From Nemertoderma westbladi (taxonomy: Eukaryota > Xenacoelomorpha > Nemertodermatida > Nemertodermatidae): a DNA stretch of 27,746 nt. Position 1 is the first letter of the stretch; the number at the start of each line of letters is the position of its first letter. The position numbers were made by a program, and so were the translations under genes. The stretch covers positions 1 through 27,746 of the forward strand of contig JAUCBJ010003417.1 in the NCBI GenBank assembly GCA_032718475.1. The letters are read 5' to 3'. The notes beneath the pieces are model-generated. The model was given only the letters and a program-made list of their open reading frames with translations. It did no database searches and had not been told where the DNA came from. This document shows positions 10,393-18,745 of the stretch, piece by piece.

Positions 10393-10537
10393 AAGTAGGG
10401 CTGGCCAAATGCACCTTCCTAAATTATTGCTTAAAAAATATACAATAATACATAGTATTATATAGAATATATCATAGTATAAAACTTTTTTTGTAAATGT
10501 AGTGGCATGACGGAACCGTTACCGTTTCTTGTTCCTT

Positions 10538-11632
10538 TTAAAATTTCCCGTTTTCATCATCGGGTTCATATATAGTACTACCGGTAGGTTTGCCAATATT
10601 GCACTGCGAATTGCTGAAGGCTACGACACTGTTGGGTTTGCTGCAACTGGCACCAACAACGGTTGCCGACTTCTTCTCGGGACTGTAGGCCCTCGACCGT
10701 AGACTGGTGACCCTCGACCGTGGTTGACTCGGCACCCCAGACTTCCTCTTACTTTCTCGACAATTCTCAAGCATTGACTTCCGCTGCTCTGAAGCCAGCC
10801 CCGCACAAATTAAGCACAACACGGTGTCCTTCTGCTTGGAATAAAAAGGTTGATCGGCGAGACACTTTCCGCACGTGCTGCATACAAAACACGTCTCGTG
10901 ATAGTAGTTAATCGTGTGTTCATCCCGGCGCCAGGGCAGTGCACCACTATTGATGGTCGCGTGGCACTTGATGCATTTACGGGCGTATGTTTTGTGATGA
11001 CATTGGAGGCATATTGGATAATTGTTATGTACGTAGTACTGCTTGCCTGAAAGTACATTCGAACAGTCATGACATCGGAAACAGCTCTGGTGGTAACCCT
11101 CGTCTTTAAACACGACCCCCTCCCGTACCGGTTTCTTGCAGTGTTTACAAGGAACCTCGTGTTTGTTATGTTGCTCTCGACAAGAATGACACACGTTACG
11201 CCCCTTAACAATGTTGAACTTTTGAGTGTCGATAGGTTTTTTGCAGCTGGCACAAAGGAAACACGCCGCATGGTAATGATCCTCCATAAATATCATTATG
11301 TTGCCATCAAGAATGAGTTCGAAGCAGGTTGGACATGTTTTCGCGAAATTTTCAGCGTAACAACGTCTGCAACTGAGCCCGCTAATACAATTACTAATCA
11401 GACTCTTAACGACATGCAAATTGCCCAACTTACTACTGCCTATTGGCAAAGTTGACCCCGCAGTGTCAAAGAACTTGGTGTCACACAGACTTTCCTGACA
11501 GTAAACACAGTTAAAACATTCCTCGTGAAAGTATATACCACGGTAATTGACAGCTCGTAATTCCTTTAGCGGATTCTGACATTTTTCGCATTTACCTAGC
11601 GCACTATTGTTACGAATATTTTGTTCTTCCAT
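10538..11632 (-). CDS. Four-LIM-domain protein, FHL-like
   Basis: Read straight through it gives 364 aa. Zinc ligands: LIM1 C15/C18/H36/C39/C42/C45/C88/C91; LIM2 C100/C103/H121/C124/C127/C130/C148/C151; LIM3 C162/C165/H181/C184/C187/C190/C208/C211; LIM4 C220/C223/H245/C248/C251/C254/C273/C276. Linkers of about 8 residues and the LIM3-LIM4 pattern (GALPWRRDE insert before the LIM4 His) fit the FHL family of adaptors, which bridge actin structures and nuclear transcription factors. The usual N-terminal half-LIM is absent. A basic, Ser-rich tail (about 280-364) includes RESKRKS, a possible nuclear signal. LIM1 carries 25 extra residues that are best explained as an unspliced 75-nt intron (11382-11456). 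Spliced, the CDS is 11632-11457 joined to 11381-10538 and encodes 339 aa. The gene lies inside BTBD9 intron 1 on the same strand. The exact orthologue is not settled. Confidence 0.88.
   Translation of the reverse strand: MEEQNIRNNSALGKCEKCQNPLKELRAVNYRGIYFHEECFNCVYCQESLCDTKFFDTAGSTLPIGSSKLGNLHVVKSLISNCISGLSCRRCYAENFAKTCPTCFELILDGNIMIFMEDHYHAACFLCASCKKPIDTQKFNIVKGRNVCHSCREQHNKHEVPCKHCKKPVREGVVFKDEGYHQSCFRCHDCSNVLSGKQYYVHNNYPICLQCHHKTYARKCIKCHATINSGALPWRRDEHTINYYHETCFVCSTCGKCLADQPFYSKQKDTVLCLICAGLASEQRKSMLENCRESKRKSGVPSQPRSRVTSLRSRAYSPEKKSATVVGASCSKPNSVVAFSNSQCNIGKPTGSTIYEPDDENGKF
11382..11456 (-). other. Predicted 75-nt in-frame intron within the LIM1 finger
   Basis: Minus-strand GT at 11456-11455 (exon ...GCGGG then GTCAAC) and AG at 11383-11382 (TGTATTAG then CGGGCTC). 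Removal is frame-neutral and leaves DTAGGLSC, giving 17 residues between the last finger-1 Cys pair and the next Cys. LIM2 and LIM3 also have 17 and LIM4 has 18. Unspliced, the gap is 42. A CTGAT branch-point-like word lies about 20 nt before the acceptor. The donor is weak. It has no stop codon, so retention would still yield protein. Confidence 0.65.
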
Positions 11633-12369
11633 GTTAATATTCAGGAAGCTGTTTGTATAATAATTTACATAATAAATAGAAAAATATGTTCCTAAGTTTC
11701 TATGGTACCGCGATAACCTGTGTGTTATTTAATCCTCCATTTATTTATAGCAGAAATATAGTTTTTTTTAAATTTTGAATCATAAAATGTACTATACAAT
11801 GATAGCTTTTGAACACAAAATTTCAAAACAATATAGTAATTAGTATCTATTTATGTTATTGATTATACAGAAAGAAAGTACTGCAATTCACCACAGTAGG
11901 ATCTCTGATAGTTATAATTATTCGTCAGAAGGTAGTGCTATATCTGGAATGTAAATTAACAGTCAATTCAGAACAGACTCGTTCAATTTATCAGATAATA
12001 ATACATTAAATAAACAAGAAATAACCCTTTGTCACTAATTTGAGTTAACCGAAAATCAGATATTATGTTCACGAGTGTTGAGTTTTACACGTACCATGGC
12101 ATTTTGACCTACCAAATCAAAATGCAATACACTCGGATAGAGTTGTGCAATATGTTTCGATATAGTAATAATCGTACTCAATTTAAATTTGTGATAAAAA
12201 AAATTGCGTATTTTCGAATACTTTACTCTTATCGGGTTACCATTACTTTACTAATAAGGAATAAGATAAGCCCAATTTAAATGTTTGTGATTAATTTCGG
12301 TCTACTCCATTCTAAATCTCGAAAGTCGAAACTGTTAAACAGTGACACATTACTTAGTTAGCTAATTAG
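11633..12369. other. AT-rich upstream region of the LIM gene
   Basis: Must contain the LIM promoter, but I see no clear element. The short open frame at 12065-12280 has AT-driven composition and no family resemblance. Confidence 0.4.
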
Positions 12370-12690
12370 ATAAATATGGAGAAAATATTAGTTACTTTTT
12401 CCCTAAAATAATAGGATTGCATTAAATTTACTTTTGTAGAGGCGAAAAAAAAACAAGTAGAATTTCTTAAATATTATTACATGGAAGAGCATCGAAGTAG
12501 AAATGTTTGTACGTAAATTGAGCAAAATCCATGCAGACACTCAAAAGTTATTGAAACTTTAGTGTCTGCAAGGCGAACACCAAAACGGTTACGTTTTAGT
12601 TACATAATAAATAATCGAGAACATTAAATTACTTAACAAGGCAACATCAGTAGTTGAAGAATTCAATGATTCGAATAGCAGTAACTATCT
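12370..12690 (-). repeat. Dispersed repeat, copy B
   Basis: Reverse complement of the family at 5757-6090. It contains an imperfect hairpin, GCAGACACTCAAAAGTT ... AAACTTTAGTGTCTGC, at 12533-12569. Confidence 0.6.
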
Positions 12691-12824
12691 GACCATGGGG
12701 GGAAGCAAATATATAGGCTATCTGTCTACAAAAAAACACTCGGAAATATAGGGAAAAAAACACCCCTTACAACTCAAAGATTGTTGTGGTTAAAATTCGT
12801 TTAAAGCAGCACAACACTAGACCA

Positions 12825-13085
12825 AGCAGCAGCTTGGTCTACCGGTAGTGGTGACATTATTGAGCTTCCAATCAAGAGTCTCTGGTTCGATCCCGAGATG
12901 TGGCAGCATTGTTTGGGCACAGCGCTTTAATTGTTGAAGCCTAGCCCAGCCCTAGCTTTCATCCTTGAGCGGTCGATAAATGCAAACCAAGATATCATGG
13001 TAAACAGAGTGGAAGGGTTTAGGCCTACTGTGGAAGATCACCCATGGTGGTGAACAGGTATTCATTGGGTTAACGACCGCGACCG
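12825..13085 (+). repeat. tRNA-derived SINE
   Basis: An A-box-like TGGTCTACCGG (12835-12845) and a perfect B box GGTTCGATCCC (12884-12894) lie at tRNA spacing, followed by GGGCACAGCGCTTTAAT, a body word typical of animal tRNA-derived SINEs. The 3' limit is uncertain. It is on the opposite strand from the unit at 2425-2500 and appears to be a different family. Confidence 0.65.
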
Positions 13086-13255
13086 GTTATAGTGGAATTT
13101 CTGAGATAATGACTTAGCACCTTAGGGTTAGGGTTACATGACAGTTTTAATTACCTAGGGTTGAGGCCGTCACTACTGTAACGAGTGCAAACAGCGAGTT
13201 TCATACATACAGTATAAAAATCCCTGACAGGAGGGCCCTGAAACCGGTTCTTACC

Positions 13256-14431
13256 CAGGGTTGGCAACCAATGGTTTTTCTCACCATTGGTTTTTTATGG
13301 TTTTTTGGTTTAACCAACTTTAAAAAAAAGGCGAAAAAATTGTTTTTTTATGGTTTTTCATAAAATTTTACAATTAACGCTGTAAATAATATAAAGCAGA
13401 CTGGTAGTCGCGTTTCTTTTTCATTTTGCACTGTTAGAAGGAAAAAATTTCGCTCACTTCATGAGTTTTGCATTTTGCTCGCGTTTCTTTATCTTATCAT
13501 TTTGCACTGTTCAGCTGTTAGAATGAAAAAATTTCGAACACTTTGAGTTTTGCTCGCGTTTCTTTTTCATTTTGCACTGTTACATATGTAGAATGAAAAA
13601 ATTTCACTCACTTTGAGCATTGAGTTTTGCTCTTGTTTCTTTTTCGTTTTGCAGTTTTGCACTGTTAGAAGGAAAAAATTTCGCTCACTTCTGAGTTTTG
13701 CTCTCGTTTCTTTTTCATTTTGCACTGTTAGAATGAAAAAAATTCGAACACTTTGAGTTTTGCTCGCGTTTCTTTTTCATTTTGCACTGTTAGAATGAAA
13801 AATTTCGCTCACTTTGAGTTTTGCTCGCGTTTCTTTATCTTATCATTTTGCACTGTTCAGCTGTTGGAATGAAAAAATTTCGAACACTTTGAGTTTTGCT
13901 CGCGTTTCTTTTTCATTTTGCACTGTTACATATGTAGAATGAAAAAATTTCACTCACTTGTGAGTTTTGCTCTCGTTTCTTTTTCATTTTGCACTGTTAG
14001 AAGGAAAAAATTTCACTCACTTTGAGTTTTGCTCGCGTTTCTTTATCTTATCATTTTGCACTGTTCAGCTGTTAGAATGGACAAATTTCTCTCACTTTGA
14101 GTTTTGCTCGTGTTTCTTTTTCATCTGTTCATTTTGCAATGTTAATGAAAAGGTTTTGCTTGCTTCGCTGGCGTATGTTTCTCGTTTACATTGTTAAAAT
14201 GTGGTGTGCGCGTTTTTTTTCGGTGCATGCGCGGTATAGCCTATTGCTGTATTGCCCAATATTGCGCGGCTGAAAAATTGCTGTAGGCCCCTATTGGATT
14301 TTTAATTAAACCACAGAAAAACCATAAAAAACCATAAAAAACCGAAAAAAACCATAAAAAACCAAACAATAAAACCAAAACCAAAATTTTTTTTTCAAAA
14401 AACCATGGTTTTTGCCATCCCTGTCTGCCTG
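13256..14431. mobile_element. Non-autonomous hAT-type element carrying a minisatellite
   Basis: The left end CAGGGTTGGCAACCAATGG is matched by the right end read in reverse, CAGGGATGGCAAAAACCATGG (ending 14423). CAGGG-type ends are characteristic of hAT transposons. TTCTTACC flanks the block at 13248-13255 and 14432-14439, the 8-bp length expected for a hAT target duplication, within an 11-bp match. Eight odd bases, TCTGCCTG (14424-14431), separate the right CAGGG end from its duplication. Subterminal parts are rich in ATGGTTTTT on the left and AACCATAAAA on the right. There is no transposase. The centre is a tandem array. Confidence 0.75.
13410..14180 (+). repeat. Variant minisatellite, about 11 units of 61-77 bp
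   Basis: Units begin near 13410, 13481, 13556, 13633, 13704, 13766, 13827, 13902, 13973, 14035 and 14110, sharing GTTTCTTT...CATTTTGCACTGTT...GAATGAAAAAATTTC...CACTTTGAGTTTTGCTC. Three subtypes recur: a short form, a form with TATCTTATC and TCAGCTGTTAG (units 2, 7 and 10), and a form with ACATATGTAG (units 3 and 8). The last unit is degenerate. Small open frames here reflect the repeat. Confidence 0.85.
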
Positions 14432-14573
14432 TTCTTACCCAACCCTGAGCAGCTAAGTCTGACTGTCTGAGGTTAAGGCTCTATCGCAATAGCAAACTAC
14501 CCTACACAGTTCAGCAATTGCGATATTTCAGCGAACCCAAACACTATCAAAAGCAAATTCTGAAATTTCTTAC

Positions 14574-15029
14574 CTCGAGGTCAGTGAACCCGTATTTATT
14601 AGACAAGCCAAGAACGTTGATCACCGTTGTGGTGGAAAGATCAGCGAGATTCATCCGGCCCGTGTATACGTACTTAATGAGAACGGTGAAGGCCTCCGGA
14701 GTGGAATCGGGGAACTCAATAGCGGTACCGGTATCGGAGGAATGTGACTCCTTAAGGCCGCCGTAGAGGAGGGCCCGGAAGTACTCACTACGAGCTGCCA
14801 GAATGGCTCGATGGCAGTGGAACTTCTCGCCTTCCACATTGAAGACAACGTCATGGTAGGAACCGTGATGGAAGAGGAGGCCGACGTCGTCGGAGAGATT
14901 GTTGATGTGCTCGATGTTTGCGGAGGCTGTATTCTGGTTGCTGCCAATCTCGTCAGACAGAAAGGAGAGGACAGGCTCGCCGCCGCCAAGGTTGCTAGGC
15001 GGACCCCCGCCTGGGTTGTTTGCACTCAT
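14574..15029 (-). CDS. BTBD9: BTBD9 orthologue, coding exon 1 (BTB domain)
   Basis: A 152-codon first exon. The ATG (15029-15027) has an in-frame TAA four codons upstream. A Gly-rich N-tail (2-17) precedes the BTB/POZ domain (about 41-152): DVVFNVEGEKFHCHRAILAA, SEYFRALLYGGLKES, FTVLIKYVYTGRMNLAD, INVLGLSNKYGFTDLE. These are diagnostic of BTBD9, whose BTB domain mediates dimerisation and probably Cullin-3 binding. The exon ends in phase 0 at GAG followed by GTAAGA (14573). The next exon is 10.3 kb away at 4274. The exon is GC-rich compared with its surroundings. The predicted protein to the end of exon 2 is 312 aa, about half of a complete BTBD9. Confidence 0.93.
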
Positions 15030-16920
15030 TAATTTCTGAATTTATAGATTCATTTACAATAATCCTGTAATCAGATACTACTGTACTACATTAATTGGTA
15101 GGCAAACTACCGGTACCGGTTCTGTTACCGTTAAGCTACAGAAGATTGAAAGGTTTGGTATGATTTCACATGCGGTTAGTGAGTTTGAATTGAATTGTTG
15201 TTGTTATATTTTTATTTTGGTTTTCTTCATATTATTTGTGAAAAGTAAACCTTTAATCCCTCTATTCAGAGGCGGATTTAGAAAACTGACGGGGGGGGGG
15301 GGGATACACGAAAATTTTTCAATTTATCAAAGCGCATATTGTATAAAACTTTCCACAACTATTTGATTAATATATTCAATATATTTGCCACAAATATATT
15401 AATTAAAATTATGATACATTATTTATTCAAGCTTATTTGCTTATAAGATATAATATTATTATTAGGATAAATTATTATCGCTCTGCTAGGACGGCAATAA
15501 GACCGCTAATCACCATAATAATATATAATATAACGTAATTAAGTTAATTAAATACCCCGTCAGCCGTCACTCTATACTTGTAGGCTCCCGTATTCCAAGG
15601 CATTCTTGCTATTGCCTAGCCTGTGCTGTTTCTATATTTGTGATTCGCTTCCAGTTGTATTTTGTGTTTTATTAAAAATAAATATAACTATTTACATACT
15701 TGTGTGTAGCATGGCCTACGTGTGTAGAGTACCCCTTTACTGTGTGATGATCCAAGTGGCTTTGTTACACGAACGAACGTTAGTGAGTGAGTGGAAATGA
15801 AGCCACGAGGATCAGAACACTGTAATGTACTTTGCAACATGTATGTATGTAGTTTTACTCCAAAATTTTAACATTACGAAATGATTGTACATATATTATA
15901 AGTGATAGAAACTGCATAAATTAAATTAGTTGCTGTATAAATAAATGTCATAAAGATAAAAATGACATAAATTATATTATAAATAAGTTAGGTTATACTG
16001 TACTGTATTTATGGTGGTACAAATTTCCAATTAATACCTGCCTTTCATCAATAGCGTGTGCGCCGTACAAACAATAGGAATTCCTAGTAATCTCGCCAGC
16101 CTAAATAAAGGAAGTTGATATTGCCCTGGCTTTCGATTCCCGGCCTGGTTTGGGAGGCGTTATACTGTACTCTGGAGTTTTATATTACCCCAAAAGAGAA
16201 AAATTGGCTTTTACTGTAGTAGGCCTTATCTTGTCTACCAATAAAATATTGTACAGTCAGTTAAATTAAGTATTGTTTGAAGTCAATTTTGGATTGATAG
16301 ATTTTTAAAAGTGCTGTGGCTGGACATATGACATAGCGTTACCACCTTGAAAGTTGGACAGGGGGATCGGGTGGGGGGGGGGGGGGGTGTCCCCCTGCCC
16401 CCCCCCCCCCCCCCCCTGTTAAATTATACCAACTTCTATTTACCTGTAATTTTAACTTTAACTTTTTTAGACTATTCTACAGCCTAACATGTTATTATAT
16501 TTATATTGTATTTCCATTTGTCTGTTACCTACCTGTCTGGTACCTTTTTAATTACAACACTAGACCTATGGTGCTACTGTATTAGCTTAGAGTTTTGATT
16601 TTATTTATAATGTGTACAGTACAATTTCATAAGTTCGATTTGCATAACGTAAAGTGTTCTTTTAATTAATAGTGTGAACAGTTTGATTTCGTTCATTCAG
16701 TTTACAACTGTTAATTTTATTTATAGTGTGTACGGCTGTAAGTGTACAGTACGGGCTTTATAAGCAATATAGCTAAATATGCCCTATTATAATTAAATCC
16801 TATATCAGGTTCCCTGCGGCCCTGCTTTTTGAATATGTACTCACTGTGGGGCGAGCCACGCAGTCAGGGCGAGCCTTAGCGAACAAATATAATTAGTAAA
16901 TAGGGCAAAATTTCATGTCC
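15030..16920. other. Intergenic region between divergent BTBD9 and SLC35F5-like genes
   Basis: No gene recognised. Homopolymers: G13 at 15291-15303, preceded by AGGCGGATTTAG (a combination typical of dispersed repeats), then G15 (16373-16387) and C19 (16398-16416), separated by TGTCCCCCTG. The proximal 130 bases should hold the BTBD9 promoter and 5' UTR. Short open frames at 15160-15366 and 15606-15800 lack any family signal. Confidence 0.5.
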
Positions 16921-16929
16921 ATCTGATTG

Positions 16930-17040
16930 TCTGTATGTCTGTCTGTCTATGTACCTGTCTGCCTGTCTGTCTGAACACAAATTTGTGTTCACAGTTACGA
17001 CGAATCGAAGCACCTGGTTACAAATTTGTGTTCCCAGGTA
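16930..17040. repeat. GTCT-rich simple repeat with an 18-bp palindrome
   Basis: GTCTGTCTGTCT-like tract (16931-16973) leading into the perfect palindrome GAACACAAATTTGTGTTC (16973-16990). Half of it is repeated as ACAAATTTGTGTTC at 17021-17034. It probably belongs to a dispersed element, like the GACA tracts at 9610-9800 in the opposite sense. Confidence 0.6.
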
Positions 17041-17602
17041 CGAATCTGCACTATGTTACAAATTAGTCAGTACATGCGGATAGGATGAGCTACATTTCGG
17101 AAATACCCTATACCACGACCAGCATATTAACCTTGTTTGGAATAAAGCGCTTTTAAAACAATCATTAGAAATACAGTAATAATTATCATTATCAACATTA
17201 AATCTGAATTCGAAAAATAGTAAGAGGAAAACACACCGCCTTTTTCAACATTTTCAAGAATTTGTAGAAAAAAATTAGTTAGAAAAATCTATAAATCTAT
17301 AAAAAAAAAATCTATAAAAAAAATCTATAAAAAATATTCGTGTCAAAAGGCGGATTTTTTTCAAATAAAGTGTATTTTCATGACCCGCATTTCATGAGTA
17401 TGAAATGCGCAGCACCCCGCACCATGCACGCGTATGAGCTCTTGGTTAAAATCCAGTCCAGCTCTGTCAAGCAAAGACCAATTTGAATTTAAAATAGTCT
17501 CATTAACGGAATCGTAAGAATCTACAAATAAGATATTCATTACTTTTATTTACAAAATGAAAATAACAAAATAATTATACAGTACTCTGAGTAGTGATTG
17601 TA

Positions 17603-18272
17603 TGGTGGCCGAGAAGGGACAATTTAAAAAGTATTTCATTTCGAGTAAAAAAAAAAAAAAAAACAACATTCATGAAATTATTGTTTTTGTCGTTTTTTTT
17701 AATTTCACTACAAACTTTGCCGTAAACGAGCATTAACACCAGTCGGAATGTGTTTAAGAAGTATTCTAACAGTTTCTCGGCGAAGGTTTATAAAGGGCCG
17801 ACTCCATCTCCATAAGCGTCGATGAATTGTTCGATACCCAGAATTAAATGCAGAAAATTCAACAAGTTCCGATTCTAACGCACGTAATACACGAGGAAGT
17901 GACTGCTCGTAACAACGGCATCTAAGACTTAAATCAGCTCTACGACGTTTAATTGTCCTATCGCTTATACAGTAATTATTCCATGTTGCAATTTCAATAG
18001 CACCCTTGTATCTCTAACAGTAAAACGTAGGTAATAATACGCCGAAATTAAGATATCCATTTCTGGATTTGCCAAAACAAGCATGTTGGCCTAAAGCCTG
18101 TTTTAAATCTCCCTCTCAAAACCTTCCTTACTGAAAACAAAATTTCGTATTTGTCGTTTTTTTTTATTTCCTTTAAAAAAAACGACAAAAACAAGAATTC
18201 ATGAATAATTTGTATTGTCGTTTTTTTTACTCGAATTTAAATATTTTTTAAGTTGTCTCTTCTGGGCCACCA
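17603..18272. mobile_element. 670-bp TIR transposon, internally deleted, with 11-bp flanking duplications
   Basis: Ends are TGGTGGCCGAGAAGGGACAA on the left and, read in reverse, TGGTGGCCCAGAAGAGACAA on the right. Similarity extends through AAAAA-TATTT and TTCGAGTAAAAAAA for about 60 bp or more. TAGTGATTGTA occurs at 17592-17602 and 18273-18283, flush with the ends. Inner copies of AACGACAAAAACAA and GTTTTTGTCGTTTTTTTT lengthen the inverted repeats. The centre holds a minus-strand transposase fragment. Because the duplication merges with the termini, its true length is 9-11 bp. Confidence 0.85.
17708..18013 (-). pseudogene. Transposase fragment: N-terminal HTH part of an animal integrase-type DDE protein
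   Basis: A 101-codon open frame without a Met, bounded by stops at 18016-18014 and 17710-17708. It encodes an HTH segment (ISDRTIKRRRADLSL, residues 16-30), then a second helical module with GYRTIHRRLW (59-68), RRETVRILL (78-86) and PTGVNARL (90-97). This matches the pattern GYR..H..L...V.R..VR..L...DP.GV..R that precedes the DDE core in the eukaryotic IS3-like/'integrase core domain' transposases common in marine animals. The catalytic domain is missing, so it cannot be active. Assignment comes from remembered family patterns. Confidence 0.65.
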
Positions 18273-18283
18273 TAGTGATTGTA

Positions 18284-18745
18284 ATACGGCAATAAAATAA
18301 TTAAAGAAAGTAACACCCCCATTGAATGCACCTCAATCTGTCGTCAAGGGAAATTAATAGGAGCCTACTACATAATTATTGCATTGTTAGAAGGAGTTGA
18401 AGCTCTTCCCTAGACATAACAGGAAATTCCCTCCCTACAGTATTTTGTTTCAATGGCATACTAAAAAAATGCAGGCATGCTCTATCATCTAAACTGTATG
18501 AAAGGTTGTTGCTCGTTGTGCATTTGAGCACCTACAGTATCCTTCCCTGCAATTATAAAGGCAGATAGGCCTGTGTATAGAGTACTGTCAGACTACTGCT
18601 GGACTGTGGACTGTAGCCCAGTAGCCAGTCGCCTTGACTGCAGGACTGTAGCCTAATAATCCTGCCGTCCTGGTCCTGTAATCGTATTCATATAGACTTC
18701 AGACGCCATCCCAACCACCAAACCGCTGAACTGTATTACAGTATT
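18284..18745. other. Upstream region and 5' UTR of the SLC35F5-like gene
   Basis: No clear TATA box. A GACTG/AGTC-rich stretch (about 18586-18660) with several CTGTAG and CAGGACTG words precedes the ATG and may be 5' UTR. Confidence 0.4.

Larger units (their letters stand above)
4275..14573 (-). other. BTBD9: BTBD9 intron 1 (10.3 kb) carrying a nested gene and many repeats
   Basis: Bounded by a GTAAGA donor at 14573 and a CTTACAG acceptor ending at 4275. Both flanking exons are phase 0, and the joined protein (GFTDLE followed by VSISAYL) matches BTBD9 across the junction, so no exon is missing between them. The intron contains a complete LIM gene on the same strand, three members of dispersed palindromic families, a hAT-type element, a SINE-like unit and several G/C homopolymers. 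Confidence 0.85.

Noticed and set aside
13124-13136. TTAGGGTTAGGG, telomere-like word
   Set aside because: Only two units, in ordinary sequence next to a SINE; not a telomeric tract.
13967-14197. 76-codon plus-strand frame rich in Phe and Ser
   Set aside because: It is a translation of the minisatellite within the hAT-type element.
16118-16150. A third tRNA-like B box (CTTTCGATTCCCGG)
   Set aside because: It departs from GGTTCGANNCC and has no A box at the right distance.
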